64,000 nt of DNA from Semisulcospira habei (lineage: Eukaryota; Mollusca; Gastropoda; Semisulcospiridae), in NCBI GenBank assembly GCA_036245525.1, contig BTPG01000005.1:213066492-213130491 (forward strand), read 5' to 3'. The translations under genes were made by a program, and so were the position numbers. Positions 9,606-19,894 of the stretch are shown here, one piece after another (the first letter of the stretch is position 1; each line of letters opens with the position of its first letter). Under the pieces are notes generated by a model that saw only the letters and a list, made by a program, of their open reading frames with translations, made no database searches and was not told the DNA's origin.

Positions 9606-11700
9606 TATGTGATGAGACTGGATGATGTTGGACAGAGGAGAGGTGTAGAGTGTGAAAAGGACCGGGCCCAGGACGGACCCCTGAGGAGAGTCTGACTCGG
9701 TGAGAGGAGACGCCGTCTGTCGGAGAGGTAGGAGAGAAACCAGGAGTGAGCAGAGTCAGTGATGCCGAAGGAGTGGTGAAGGCGGTGGAGGAGGACAAAG
9801 TGATCTATAGTGTCGAAGGCGGCAGAGAGATCGAGTAGCGTAAGAAGGGAGATGTTGCCTGTGTCAGTTGGGAGGAGAAGATCGTTCAGGATATTTAAAA
9901 GGGCTGTTTCAGCGCTGTGGTGTTTGCAACAGGCAGACTGTAAGAGACTGAGGAGATTGCTGACGGCGAGGGGAAAGTTGAGTTAATTGAGAACAACCTT
10001 CTCAAGTAGCTTGAACATAAAAGAGAGATTGGAGACTGGGCGTTATTTGTTTAGTTCGGTTGGGTCGAGGTTGTGTTTATTTTAGGAGAGGGCGATCGAT
10101 GGCAGACTTGAAGATATCGGGGACGGAGCCATTTTCTAGAGATGTGTTGATATCAGTGATAAGGGCAGAAGTATTGAGAGGCCGTCACGGCAGAGAGAAG
10201 CCGGGAGAGGGTCTAGTTTACAGGTTTTGGTATGTCAGAAAAAATAGGTGGAAAAGGCGGACGGGAGTTCTTCTTTGCTGTGTGTGATGGGGAGAGGAGA
10301 GTCTTTAGATGTGCCTGGAGTGTATTCATAGTAGCGTAGAAGGTTTTTAAAGAAGTGGACTCAAGGGTTTTGTTTTGAAGGTGTTTGCTTTTGGGCATCG
10401 CAGATCATTCTGCAGACTTTGGATCTGGCTGTTTGGAAGATCTGTCAGTGAACGGTGAGATCGGATGAGCGCCATCGGCGTTCCGCTTGACGCGCTCGCG
10501 CTTGGCCTTAGCCATCTCGTCGGTGAGCCAAGGGAAGGGTAGTCGGCCAGGCATGGAGCAGTTGGTGACTGGGGCATGGGTGTCTAGGAGTTTTCGGGGG
10601 GCGAAATCTAAGTGGAATGCAACATCAGGAGAGGGGGTGGGGGGGGGGGGGGTTGGTCCAAGAGATGGTTGACAGCTTCGTCGAAAAAGCTCTCTCGGTT
10701 GACAGATTTTAGTGTGCGACGAGCGACAAGGAGTTTGAGTTTGTATAGGGGAGGCAGGTTGAGGGAGACGAGAATAGCGAGGTGGTCAGAGGGGAGCACA
10801 GAGGAAATGTCAGAGTCGAGAAAGAATTGATCGGAGGTGCGGGTGATGATCCAGTTGAGGGTGTGGCCGAGACGGTGGGTGGGTTTGGTGATGTGTTGCG
10901 TAAGATTGTGATTTGAAAGTGACGTGCAAAGGCGTTTTGAGTCAGTGTTGTCGTGTTTGTCGAAGTGGAAGTTGAAATCGCCAAGAATGATGTGCTTTCC
11001 GGATCGTGTGCTGTAATGGTCGAGGAGGAGGTCGAACTCGGTGAGGAACATAGAGTTGATGAGTTTGTTTTGAGTTAGTTAGTTATTGGGGTTTAACGCC
11101 GAGCAGGCGACTAAGGCCATCTCACGGAGGAGAGTTTGTATTGAGAGCTTGGTGGTGGGTGATAGATACATGAGAAGATGAGAGACTGGCCAGGAAGTGT
11201 AGCTACGGCCTCGACTATTGCAAAGGAGGGATGAGCAAAAATGAGCGACTAAGAGAAGGAGAGGTGAGCGGACAGACAGTCCCTGTAGATGATGGCAATG
11301 CCACCCCCTCTCGAAGCACGCGGGAAGGAAGCCAGGCGGTAGCCACTGGGAGTTACACTAGCGATGATGGGTTCATCGCCAGCTGGGCGAAGCCATGTTT
11401 CGGTGATCACGACATCTAGGTCATTGTCTAAAATGAAGTCTGAAATAACGTCGGCTTTGCCATCTTTGCAGACAGACTGTGCATTGAACAGACACAGTTT
11501 CAGGTTCGATGAGGCCTACTTCCTAAGTTCCGGAGAAAGACATGGGTTATATAAGAGAACTGATGCATCTTTTTCGAAGATGCAAATGATCGTCTTATTC
11601 TATACCTGCGTATTTCTCTGTGGGCTGGCGATTGGGTGCCTGATAAGCGGGGGCAGGGGATCTAACTGTTTGTCTCTCCGGCGCTGAGTGATTCTTCTTG
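9606..11700 (-). pseudogene. L2/CR1 LINE endonuclease and N-terminal reverse transcriptase, decayed
   Basis: The minus strand carries, in several shifted frames, the middle of the reverse transcriptase (9606-10100, including the segment equivalent to VPQGSVLGPVLF) and the endonuclease. The clearest part is 10608-11051, with GDFNFHFD, HTLNWIITRT and SDHLAIL giving the conserved Asp, Asn and His of the APE-type endonuclease. Many indels and a poly-proline expansion near 10630 show it is dead. The region 11700-12150 is purine-rich on the plus strand (GGA/GAA runs) and corresponds to the polypyrimidine 5' region of the sister LINE. Confidence 0.8.
11075..11131 (-). mobile_element. 57-bp truncated SINE tail
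   Basis: This short insertion reads, on the minus strand, GGCGTTAAACCCCAATAACT then (AACT) repeats, a common 3' tail of molluscan SINE/RTE elements. It interrupts the L2/CR1 LINE and is flanked by a 14-bp duplication with one mismatch (GAGTTTGTTTTGAG at 11061-11074, GAGTTTGTATTGAG at 11132-11145). Confidence 0.75.
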
Positions 11701-12150
11701 GTTTGTTTATAAAAAGAAGAGAAAGAAGAAACGGACGAAGGAGAAGACGGAGGAGGAGGAGCGGACGAGGAGGGAAAGAGGGGGAAGGGGGAGGGGGAGG
11801 GAGGGGAGAGGAAAAAGATGAGAAAGAAAAACCGGACGAAGAAGGGGATGGAGGAGGAGGAGGGTGTAAATGGGGGAGGGGGAGGGAGGGGAGTAGGAAA
11901 AGATGAGGAAGAGGGGAGGGGGAGGAAGGAGGAGGAAGGGGGAGGAGAAGAAGACGAGGAGGAAGAAGCGGACGAAAGAGGATGGGGTGTGGGGAGGAAG
12001 AGGGGGGGGGGGAGAAAGGAAAAGAAAACGGCAGTTCAGAAGAGGAAGGAGAGGTGGATGAGGAAGAGAGAAGAAATGGGAGAAAAATGGTGCGAGGGGA
12101 GGGGGGAAAAGACGAGGACGAGGGGGGAGGGCGAAAGCGCAAGGAGTGGA
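11700..12150. repeat. Purine-rich low-complexity tract
   Basis: About 450 bp are almost purely A and G (GAGGAGG, GGGGGAGGG, GAAGAAG). The complementary polypyrimidine tract occupies the same position upstream of the endonuclease in the LINE at 39340-39790, so it is the 5' UTR of that LINE family rather than a separate feature. ORFs here are charged low-complexity shadows. Confidence 0.75.
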
Positions 12151-12240
12151 GAGGTATGGGAAAAGAGGAAGAAGTGTGTATTTGTGTGTGTGACAGTGAG
12201 TTGCGCCGTCTGCTTGTTCCGCCCCTGCGGCCGATCTTGC

Positions 12241-12440
12241 GACGCCACTAATCTTTTAAGTTGTATGTTAAAACACTGTTATCACATAAAAAAGATATCA
12301 AACTCCTCAGCAAATATGGGAAGCAGACTAGCACTTGTCATCCCCTCATGCTGGAGTACTGACGTCACTAAACTTTACGTTGTATGTTCAAACACTGTTA
12401 TCACATAAACCTGATTTCGAGCTCCTCAGCAAATATAAGA
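12241..12440. repeat. 119-bp satellite, right part of the split array
   Basis: About 1.6 units of the 119-bp sequence also found at 5530-5657, again with GGAGTACTGACGTCAC at the unit junction. The first 8 bases (GACGCCAC) form the right target duplication of the antisense LINE. Confidence 0.8.
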
Positions 12441-12932
12441 AGTTGTTTCTGAAATGTCTGTCTCCTTTACTGACAGTGAAAGTTCGACTTCTGACAGTGA
12501 CGGAGACAGACATTTCAGAAACAACAAAGTACGACCACTGTCAGTGAAGTGGACAGACATCTCAGAAACAACAAAGTACGACCACTGTCTGTGAAGGAGA
12601 CAGACATTTCAGAAACAACAAAGTACGACCACTGACAGTGAAGGAGACAGACATTTGAGAAACAACAAAGTACGACCACTGTAAGTGAAGTGGACAGACA
12701 TTTCAGAAACAACAAAGTACGACCACTGTCCGTGAAGGAGACAGACATTTCAGAAACAACAACGTACGACCACTGTCAGTGAAGTGGACAGACATTTCAG
12801 AAACAAAAATGTACGACCACTGTCCGTGAAGGAGACAGACATTTCAGAAACAACAAAGTACGACCACTGACAGTGAAGGAGACAGACTTTTTAGAAACAA
12901 CAAAGTACGACCACTGACAGTGAAGGAGACAG
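12441..12932. repeat. 47-bp tandem repeat starting with an inverted unit
   Basis: About nine direct units of a 47-bp sequence (GACAGACATTTCAGAAACAA, then CAAAGTACGACCACTGTCAGTGAAG) run from about 12496 to 12932. The first stretch, 12441-12480, is the same unit in the opposite orientation, so the array begins with a hairpin. The units contain CACTGACAGTG, itself nearly palindromic. Confidence 0.9.
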
Positions 12933-12935
12933 CGT

Positions 12936-13090
12936 GCACGTGTATTATACAACACACCCATTATAAAACACACCATTGTACAACACATCTATTATACAAC
13001 ACACCCATTATACAAGACACCCATTGTACAACACACCCATTATACAAGACATCCATTATACAACACACCCATTATACAACATTCCAGTTA
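12936..13090. repeat. Short AT/CA-rich tandem repeat (ACACCCATTATACA)n
   Basis: About nine imperfect units of 14-16 bp alternate CCATTATACA and CCATTGTACA with ACACA between. They directly follow the 47-bp array. Confidence 0.85.
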
Positions 13091-13354
13091 TACTGCGCAT
13101 GCGCTGTCGTCGTACCAAACAAACATTCTGGTATAATGTGCGTGCGGCATGTCTATTACGAGAAACCCTAGACACAACCAACGTCGTGTTTCATTCTCTT
13201 GTTACGGTGACTTAAATGGGTGAATCTGACTTTTGAGCCCATGAATGTTGGTCACCAGGAGAGCTTCTAAGTTCTTCTAAAGAGACAAAACGGACTAAAT
13301 ATCATTTCATTCGGTTTATTTCCATGGGATTAGCAATAAACGCAACTTTAGAAA
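13091..13354. other. Non-coding DNA
   Basis: No ORF, repeat or structural element was recognised. Confidence 0.5.
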
Positions 13355-13535
13355 GGTGACGAAATTAGCGATGTCACCATGGGGAATGATGCAGGAGGTG
13401 ATGAAATCAGCGATGTCACCCGCACTGGAGAATGAGGCAGGAGGTGATGAAATCAGCGATGTCACCAGCACTGGAGAACGAGGCAGAAGGTGACGAAATC
13501 AGCGATATCACCCGCACTGGGGAATGAGGCAGGAG
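13355..13535. repeat. 46-bp tandem repeat, four units
   Basis: Four units built on GGTGA(C/T)GAAAT(C/T)AGCGAT, then GTCACC and a GCACTGGAGAATGAGGCAGGA spacer. Each unit holds an inverted GGTGA...TCACC pair. Confidence 0.9.
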
Positions 13536-14156
13536 GTAGTGAAGCTGAATGCCCCAGTTTTCCGAACGTGTTTCGAAAACAAAAGCCCTCTGAGTCTGTT
13601 TGGTACAACACTCACCCCAGCACGCATTTTTGGTCCGAGATTCCGAATGGGTGTATGGTGTGTCTTCTGTCAGTTGCTTGACCCTGGTTCTTACTGGCCT
13701 GGCTCTATTTGCCCTTTCCCCCCTTTTGCCCGTTATAGAGACAGCGGAAGAGTCCTTATCGCATATTAACTTATTAAGGTATCACGTGTTACGATGACAA
13801 CGTACTCGCTGAGCAAAACGATTTCCCCCAAAATTAATACGTCTTTGGCCAATCACATTTCTCAGTACAGACATTTTTTTTCAGTAAAACCTCCACAACA
13901 ATGCTGATAAATAAACAATTTAGGGGGGGGGGGGGGGTACACAACAAGAAGAACTGTTTGAGGGTGTTAAGTGATACCGTTGGTACCGATTTCAAACGAC
14001 ACATAACTCAAAATTGTTTAAGTCAGACAATACTCAACGACAGAAATTCCAAGCGATCGCCCTTCGTAGGCTGTAACCACTGACCATAGTCGAAACGGCG
14101 GAAAACCTAAAGATCAGATAAATAACAAGATGGCATGAACCATAACCCGCAAAGTC
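13536..14156. other. Non-coding DNA with a G-tract module
   Basis: No gene is seen. At about 13900-13965 the sequence TAAATAAACAATTTA is followed by a run of G and then TACACAACAAGAAGAACTG. A similar module occurs at 15555-15615, so it is a dispersed repeat. Confidence 0.5.
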
Positions 14157-14168
14157 CCTTCTATATGA

Positions 14169-14457
14169 AGAGTCCGAAATAGCTCAGCGGTTGAGTGTCG
14201 GAGCAAGAGAGCGAAGGGAATCGCCCCGGTAACTGGACTCGTAATCCAGGGAAAAAAAGACGGGCTTATTCCATAGCATGTCCGTTGAATGGTCCTGGTA
14301 AATCAAATTGGCACGTTTACTGTGCGCCTGAATTATTCAGTGTTTGGGTCGTACTCCATAGGCAATAGGTTTTCTTGTCCCCCATAACTCTTCCGTCAGG
14401 GCCGTCCACTATCACTTCGGTGCCGTGGACGTTAAACCCAAAATTAACCTAACCTAA
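14169..14457 (+). mobile_element. tRNA-derived SINE, 289 bp
   Basis: The 5' end resembles a tRNA: TAGCTCAGCGGTTGAGTG matches a pol III A box, and GGACTCGTAATCCAGGG follows. The 3' end reads GTGGACGTTAAACCC and finishes with (TTAACC/CTAACC) repeats. An identical 12-bp target duplication, CCTTCTATATGA, flanks it at 14157-14168 and 14458-14469. It has no coding capacity and would be transcribed by RNA polymerase III and mobilised by a LINE. Confidence 0.85.
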
Positions 14458-14469
14458 CCTTCTATATGA

Positions 14470-15674
14470 GAGATGTCCCCGCTGTCAAAGGTATCTACCT
14501 TTTGTCTTTGACCTAATTCTGGTGTTGAAATATCTCCTATTGACAAAGCCTCGCACATCTGCCAATGCGTCAAAGAGCTGTATAAAGGTAGTAGGTAGGT
14601 CCACTCATTTTTTTTTTCTTCTTCTAGAAACGGCCACCAAACAAATGCACCAATCTGGTGAAGTATTTAAAATCACTGACGCTACTATTCACTTCCGTTC
14701 TAGGCTCTGTATCAGTCACCAAGCTGATTCCTTGCAAGGAATATCATGTGATGCCACTGTATTCAATGCGTATGTCTGTAGCAGTCGAAAATATGGCCTC
14801 ATCTGTGTCGTCTGCTGCTAATCTATTTTTAGACGAGGAATGATGACGCGTCGAGACGAACTAGGTTTCTGCACAGTGTTCAGATGTCACATTGTCTGGA
14901 GGGAAATGAGTACCCGTGGTGATCAAACGGACACAGGCTGTAATGAAATACCACAATACACGCCTGTTAAAAAAGCAGTTCCCCGCGGAAGAATAGGGCC
15001 TTAAATAAGAGTAACATTTTGTGTCTCATACCGTGTGATGGACGGGATAGGAGGGTCATATAACTTAATGCCAATGAATGTGTACAGGACTGAAACATGA
15101 GCTTCCACACTGATTTTTTTAAAGTAATGGGACGGGATCAGTAGGGCATTGCTATATTTGTGTCTTAGTTATGCAGTTTGTATGCAAATTATGCAATGGT
15201 ATGTGCTGTCAACGTGCCCCCATACGCCTATACCCCCCCCCCCCCCACACACACACACACAAGTTGGTACCGGTTTCAGGCAACTTTACAAATTTCAAAT
15301 ACAAGGGATAAAAAATTTACGTAACTTTCAGTAGGTAAGCTAACCCTTCGTCTATCTTGTACTGTGTTTGTCTTTAGAGTAACTCCGTGTCCGTCACGTG
15401 TGTGTGCGTGTTGGGTTTCAGTTCGCGGCGCTTTGAGTCGATTCGCCAAAAATTGAGAAAAAGGGCCTATGTAATACAGGTATTTTTTAAAATTATTATA
15501 AACATTAGAATCATACTGATCACACTTAAAAAAAGGGTACGGTTTCACCGACTTGTAAATAAACAAATTGGGGGGGGGGGGGGGGGGGGGGTTACACAAC
15601 CAAAATAACTGTTGAGAAGCGGTTAGTAACGGAACAGTTTCATGCACTAGAAAAGTGTGTAATACATGTTACAA
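14470..15674. other. Non-coding DNA
   Basis: No supported gene. It contains a C-tract/(CA)n at about 15233-15262 and a long G-tract at about 15570-15591 preceded by TAAATAAACAAATTG and followed by TTACACAACC, the same module as near 13900. Confidence 0.5.
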
Positions 15675-16413
15675 TCAATGCGTGGTGAAACAAGTGATTT
15701 AGACTCGTTCACAAACATCATGAACACACTGTAAATGCGTGGTGAAACAAGTGATTTAGACTCGTTCACAAACATCATGAACACACTGTCAATGCGTGGT
15801 GAAACAAGTATTTAGACTCGTTCACAAACATCATGAACACACTGTCAATGCGTTGTGAAACAAGTGATTTAGACTCGTTCACAAACATCATGAACATACT
15901 GTCAATGCGTGGTGAAACAAGTGATTTAGACTCGTTCACAAACATCATGAACACACTGTCAACGCGTGGTGAAACAAGTGATTTAGACTCGTTTACAAAC
16001 ATCATGAACACACTGTCAATGTGTGGTGAAACAAGTGATTTAGACTCGTTCACAAACATCATGAACACACTGTCAATGCATGGTGAAACAAGTGATTTAG
16101 ACTCGTTCACAAACATCATGAACACACTGTCAATGCGTAGTGAAACAAGTGATTTAGACTCGTTCACAAACATCATGAACACACTGTCAATGCGTGGTGA
16201 AACAAGTGATTTAGACTCGTTCACAAACATCATGAACACACTGTCAATGCGTGTGAAACAAGTGATTTAGACTCGTTCACAAACATCATGAACACACTGT
16301 CAATGCGTGGTGAAACAAGTGATTTAGACTCGTTCACAAACATCATGAACACACTGTCAATGCGTGGTGAAACAAGTGATTTAGACTCGTTCACAAACAT
16401 CATGAACACACTA
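15675..16413. repeat. 57-bp tandem repeat, 13 units
   Basis: Thirteen head-to-tail units (TCAATGCGTGGTGAAACAAG, TGATTTAGACTCGTTCACAA, then ACATCATGAACACACTG) occur with very few differences. Two units are 1-3 bp short. Since 57 is divisible by three, ORFs remain open on both strands through most of the array; these are not genes. The array ends about 80 bp before the Polinton terminal repeat. Confidence 0.95.
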
Positions 16414-16490
16414 TCAATTAACCCCTTTACTGCAGACAAAAGTGAATGCAGCCAAACTGCAAGGGATATCAAACCTCGTGAGCCCCCGCA

Positions 16491-17465
16491 GAGAAAGATA
16501 ATAAGAGATCCGTAAGATAATGAAATCAATAATGCCGCACCAATCATTAAAATCTCGCCATTTTTTAATATTAAAATTGTTGACCCCCATCAACTCCCGT
16601 TATTACCGAATCACCCTTTTTTAAAAAAAAATTGGCGATCATGATTGGTGCGGCTTTATTGATCTGATTATCTTACGGATCTCTTATTATCTTTCTCTAT
16701 AACTATTGTCTCTGTCAACACCTAATCATGCACTGTTAAAAAAAAAAAAAAAAAGACGAACATTACCAAAGCCCATACAGCAGCGTTTCCCAGGGTGATT
16801 TGTAAACACCTCACAGGAATTTGAGTGCAGGCACCTCCAGGCACCTCCAGTTTAAAACCAGGTATCTGATTACCTCATATTGAGTACATTAGGTTAACAA
16901 ATGCTAGGATCCTCATAAGCCACACAGAGCTAAATAATTTTCAAAAGCTCTCTCGTTTTCACATGGTTGAGTCAACTGCCACTCTAGGCCGACAGGTTTT
17001 AACTGCATACATTTTCCACCCGTGACTGAAAGGAATTGAACCCGGATTGCACTTAAAAATGTATTGATAACGGCACGACTGGTCCTGTCATGTTCTGAAC
17101 ACGCCCTTACGGCTAGACTGAAAATGCGTCTGACTGACTGTATGTAAAGAAGAAACGCTATGACCCTGACATATGCATAATAAGGTCTTCATAAGTAATT
17201 TTAAAAGTGCCGACCTCAAGAAATGTAAAGTGGGAAACACAAACCTGTCATGACTTGTCTCATACACTGTTGGTGGTTCCTGAGAAACTAAGTCTGTAGG
17301 CAAGTGAGACTTCTTACAACACATAGGTATTCTATGTAAGTACTTGACAGAAGAACTTTTAACTACTTACCTTTTGTTTTTACAAGTTCTTTGTAAGAAG
17401 TTGACCCAAGTACTTAATTACTAGGACAATTTTCCTAACTTACAAGGACACAAATAAACTTTTTT
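16491..17465. repeat. Polinton copy 1, left terminal inverted repeat
   Basis: This matches 44095-45062 in inverted orientation almost throughout, for example CTAAGTCTGTAGGCAAGTGA here and its complement at 44261-44280. The outermost 210 bp (16491-16700) are themselves an imperfect palindrome whose two arms contain GCCGCACCAATCAT and its complement. The inner end, about 17340-17465, is rich in AAGTACTT and AAGTTCTT. The element begins 5'-AG, as Polintons usually do. Confidence 0.9.
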
Positions 17466-17562
17466 TCTCAATAGTACTTTGGCGGAACAGACGGGGTTAG
17501 ATATTCATTCTGGGTGTCATCTTTTTGTGAAGTGTACATCATTATGAAATGATTACCAAATC

Positions 17563-18237
17563 TTATTTTAATTTGCTTGAAAGTAGATTTTGAAGTTTCT
17601 CTGTGGTTTCTCTCATTCTAAGTTGTTTTCCTTCTTCTAAAAATCTGGCCTTTAGTTTTTCAACATTTACGGGAGATTGACTACGCATCTTATTCTGGAT
17701 TTCCGATTTCAGTTGTTTATAATTATTCAAATCATCCTGCACTCGCTTAAATTCATCGTCATCAACAATATTATCAACCAATGCCTTACTTATAATAAGT
17801 TTCATACTGCTCAGCTTTGCACCCGCGAGCATACTCAGTGCTTCATGTTTTTGTAATTTCGTATGAAATCTCTTGTTTATGGCTTCCAAACCAAAGCAAG
17901 CCAGGCATGTAGCAACGCTAACACCCTCAATTGCAATTCCAATTAAACTTCCAATTCCAGTAGCAATCAGTGCTATTCCCCCTACAGAACATCCAGCTGA
18001 AACTGCACCAATAGCTATAGATGTGTTTTGAACAGAACTGAAAACTGTCTTATACCTCCTTTTACATCTGGTGTATTTTGCTTCTTCTCCTTCCAAATAT
18101 TTCAATGCTTCTGTAATAGTTATTAATCTGAATGCGTCTGCCTGTAATGTTTTATCTGATGCAATTGGCATAGACGTCACAAACATCTCAGTTGTCACAG
18201 TCTCAGTCATTGATAGTTGCGGATACAAGTTTACCAT
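17563..18237 (-). CDS. Polinton-associated membrane protein of unknown function (copy 1)
   Basis: The 224-residue protein is uninterrupted. After a polar N-terminus (residues 1-70) comes a long Gly/Ala/Ile-rich hydrophobic region, about 73-120, that could form one or two membrane segments. A charged, probably helical C-terminus (about 130-224) ends in a Lys/Glu-rich stretch. The start ATG follows GAATAAAAAAAA. The same gene in copy 2 (50985-52359) keeps the hydrophobic core and the motif LEAINKRF(H/Y)TKLQKHEALS, which shows purifying conservation. I cannot name it. Position next to structural genes suggests a virion or membrane-interaction role, as inference. Confidence 0.7.
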   Translation of the reverse strand: MVNLYPQLSMTETVTTEMFVTSMPIASDKTLQADAFRLITITEALKYLEGEEAKYTRCKRRYKTVFSSVQNTSIAIGAVSAGCSVGGIALIATGIGSLIGIAIEGVSVATCLACFGLEAINKRFHTKLQKHEALSMLAGAKLSSMKLIISKALVDNIVDDDEFKRVQDDLNNYKQLKSEIQNKMRSQSPVNVEKLKARFLEEGKQLRMRETTEKLQNLLSSKLK

Positions 18238-18266
18238 TTTTTTTTATTCACAAATATTTTTTTTAT

Positions 18267-19142
18267 TTAATCAGTGATTACATTTTGCAACTCGTCAAGA
18301 GTGTATAATTTGCTAGCATAATAAAATAAAACAAAATCTATGTGTTCAAGTTTTATGTAGTTTAGAAAAATAAAAGTTGTTTTGTCGACCAGTATCTTGA
18401 CAGCTGGAACACTGCTCGAAACCTCAAAAACATCAAGATTTTTCTTAATGGCAATAAAAACTTTTGTTGACTCTGTCAATGTTTCATCCCATGTAAGTCT
18501 AATTCCCTGCACAAAATATGTCTCTTTGGCAGAAGTTACAGATCTCATGATAATTTCAAATACTATTGTCGCTTCTCTTGCAATGGTAAAGTTTGTTTGG
18601 TACAAACATGACCTTTGCATCTGATCTGCCTTTTCTGTGCGTAAGAAGATACCGTCGTCTCTCATAATTTTTAACTTTCAGTTTATCTCTGCTATTGTTG
18701 TCTGGGGAAAACTTGGAACAAGGCTTACAATAAGAGGCCCAGAGTTAACAACTTTCCTAAACACTAAGGCTCCTTCGTCATCAGTGTATACATAAGGACT
18801 AATAAATTCCAGCTTTATGTCCCAGTCAATTGTTGGTGCAGGAGTAGGCACAGGTGAAACTACCCACTTATTACCCACATGTATTAAGTTGTAGGGCACA
18901 TTATTTACAGGAACAGGAACAGTAACATCATGCAGCTGACCAAGTTTAGGAATCGGCCTTTCTGTTCCTTCCTTTATGTCATTGATTACTTTCTGCTTGT
19001 ACATGCCAGTCGAATCAAGTTCAAAACCATACACTTCCCCCACCTCTCCCTCTTTCTCAAAATCCTGTACGTCAGCCAAATCTTTCAACTCTGTCACCGG
19101 ACACGCGACTGGTATGATTCTCGACTTTGGACCAGCACTCAT
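18267..19142 (-). pseudogene. Polinton-associated protein of unknown function, frameshifted (copy 1)
   Basis: Two ORFs here, 18678-19142 and 18267-18665, correspond to the two halves of one 287-residue protein that is intact in copy 2 (52379-53242). Copy 1 has two extra bases near 18695-18705 relative to copy 2, which cause a stop at about 18678. The N-terminus MSAGPKSRIIPVACP and the phrase DLADVQDFEKEGEVGEVYG are shared by both copies. The protein is probably all-beta with alternating hydrophobic residues (EYFVQGIRLTW-type strands), perhaps a virion component. No named family was recognised. The start follows GTTTATAAAA. Confidence 0.7.
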
Positions 19143-19162
19143 TTTTATAAACAAAAATAAAA

Positions 19163-19869
19163 TTATTTAACTTCCAACACAACACTAAAATCATGCATTA
19201 CAACTGGTTTGTCATCTTGATTAGTTGCAGATATACACAGTGACTCAAAGAAACTGGAACCTAATTTCTTAAACTGTAAATTAGGAAATCTAGCAACCAC
19301 ACTTTCACAATATGGAGCAGTTCCAGTCGGCAAGCATCTCAACAAAGTTGAAGGCTTTCCACTGTGAACATTCTCAGTCGTGTTTAGTTCTTTCAATTGA
19401 ACATTTAGTACTGTGTGTACTGACAAATGAACAGGATATCTTCCAGTTATTTTAAGTTTATTTGTCTTCAATGTTATTATATTAGAAAAAATATTGTCAT
19501 CTTCAGATTTATACCAATCTTCATCCAAATAATAACCAAGTAAATATGCAAATGTAACTAACATCTTTAACCAATCTTGTTTCGAAGATTCTAATGTAAC
19601 AAGTAGATTAGCTGGATTTAAAGTTGCTTTAATATTAAATTTACTTTCAAACCATTCAGCTATAGTACAAAAGTCATAATACCCAGGTGGTAAATCTTCA
19701 GTCACACCACCAAAAATTACTTTATAATTTTCATTATCATCTATATTAAACCATTTACAATGTAGAACATTTCATGGATAGCTACAGCCTTGCTACCATC
19801 ACGATTATCAATCCCATTAGTTAACCACACTGGTTTGCTTGTGTCAAGATTTGTTAAGGTAATAAACAT
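19163..19869 (-). pseudogene. Polinton putative minor structural protein, frameshifted (copy 1)
   Basis: The gene starts at 19869 (MFITLTNL, after GATAATAAAA), and a one-base deletion near 19760 relative to copy 2 shifts the frame; the remaining 180 codons are open. The body has PPGYYDFCTIAEWFESKF, a strand-rich centre and the C-terminal FFESL(C/N)IS(A/V)TNQD(D/N)KPV, all conserved in copy 2. The small size, the place between other structural genes and a predicted beta-rich character would fit a penton-like or vertex protein, but I see no decisive motif. It is divergently arranged with the plus-strand gene at 19895, with 25 bp between the start codons. Confidence 0.6.
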
Positions 19870-19894
19870 TTTTATTATCTCATAAAAAAGAAGG

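Larger units (their letters stand above)
5658..12240 (-). mobile_element. L2/CR1-type LINE, antisense, inserted in a satellite and later interrupted
   Basis: Sequence complementary to the LINE at about 39285-42850 is found in two pieces: 5658-6692 (3' end of the reverse transcriptase and 3' UTR) and 9606-12240 (rest of the reverse transcriptase, endonuclease and the polypyrimidine-rich 5' region). The break falls at the same point of the LINE (equivalent to about 41813), so this is one insertion split by the Rex1-like element at 6693-9605. Without the inner insertion it is about 3.7 kb. Flanks GACGTCAT and GACGCCAC look like an aged 8-bp target-site duplication. A 57-bp SINE tail sits inside at 11075-11131. 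Confidence 0.85.

Noticed and set aside
11600..12408. Large Arg/Glu/Gly-rich or Pro/Ser-rich ORFs
   Set aside because: They translate a purine-rich tract that corresponds to the 5' UTR of the LINE family. Low-complexity shadow.
15775..16270. Long ORFs on both strands over the 57-bp array (and similar ones over the 69-bp and 47-bp arrays)
   Set aside because: They arise because the unit length is divisible by three or from low complexity. They have no protein features apart from the repeat.
15675..16413. Regular repeats resembling a CRISPR array
   Set aside because: The whole 57-bp unit repeats with no variable spacers, and the context is eukaryotic repeat DNA.
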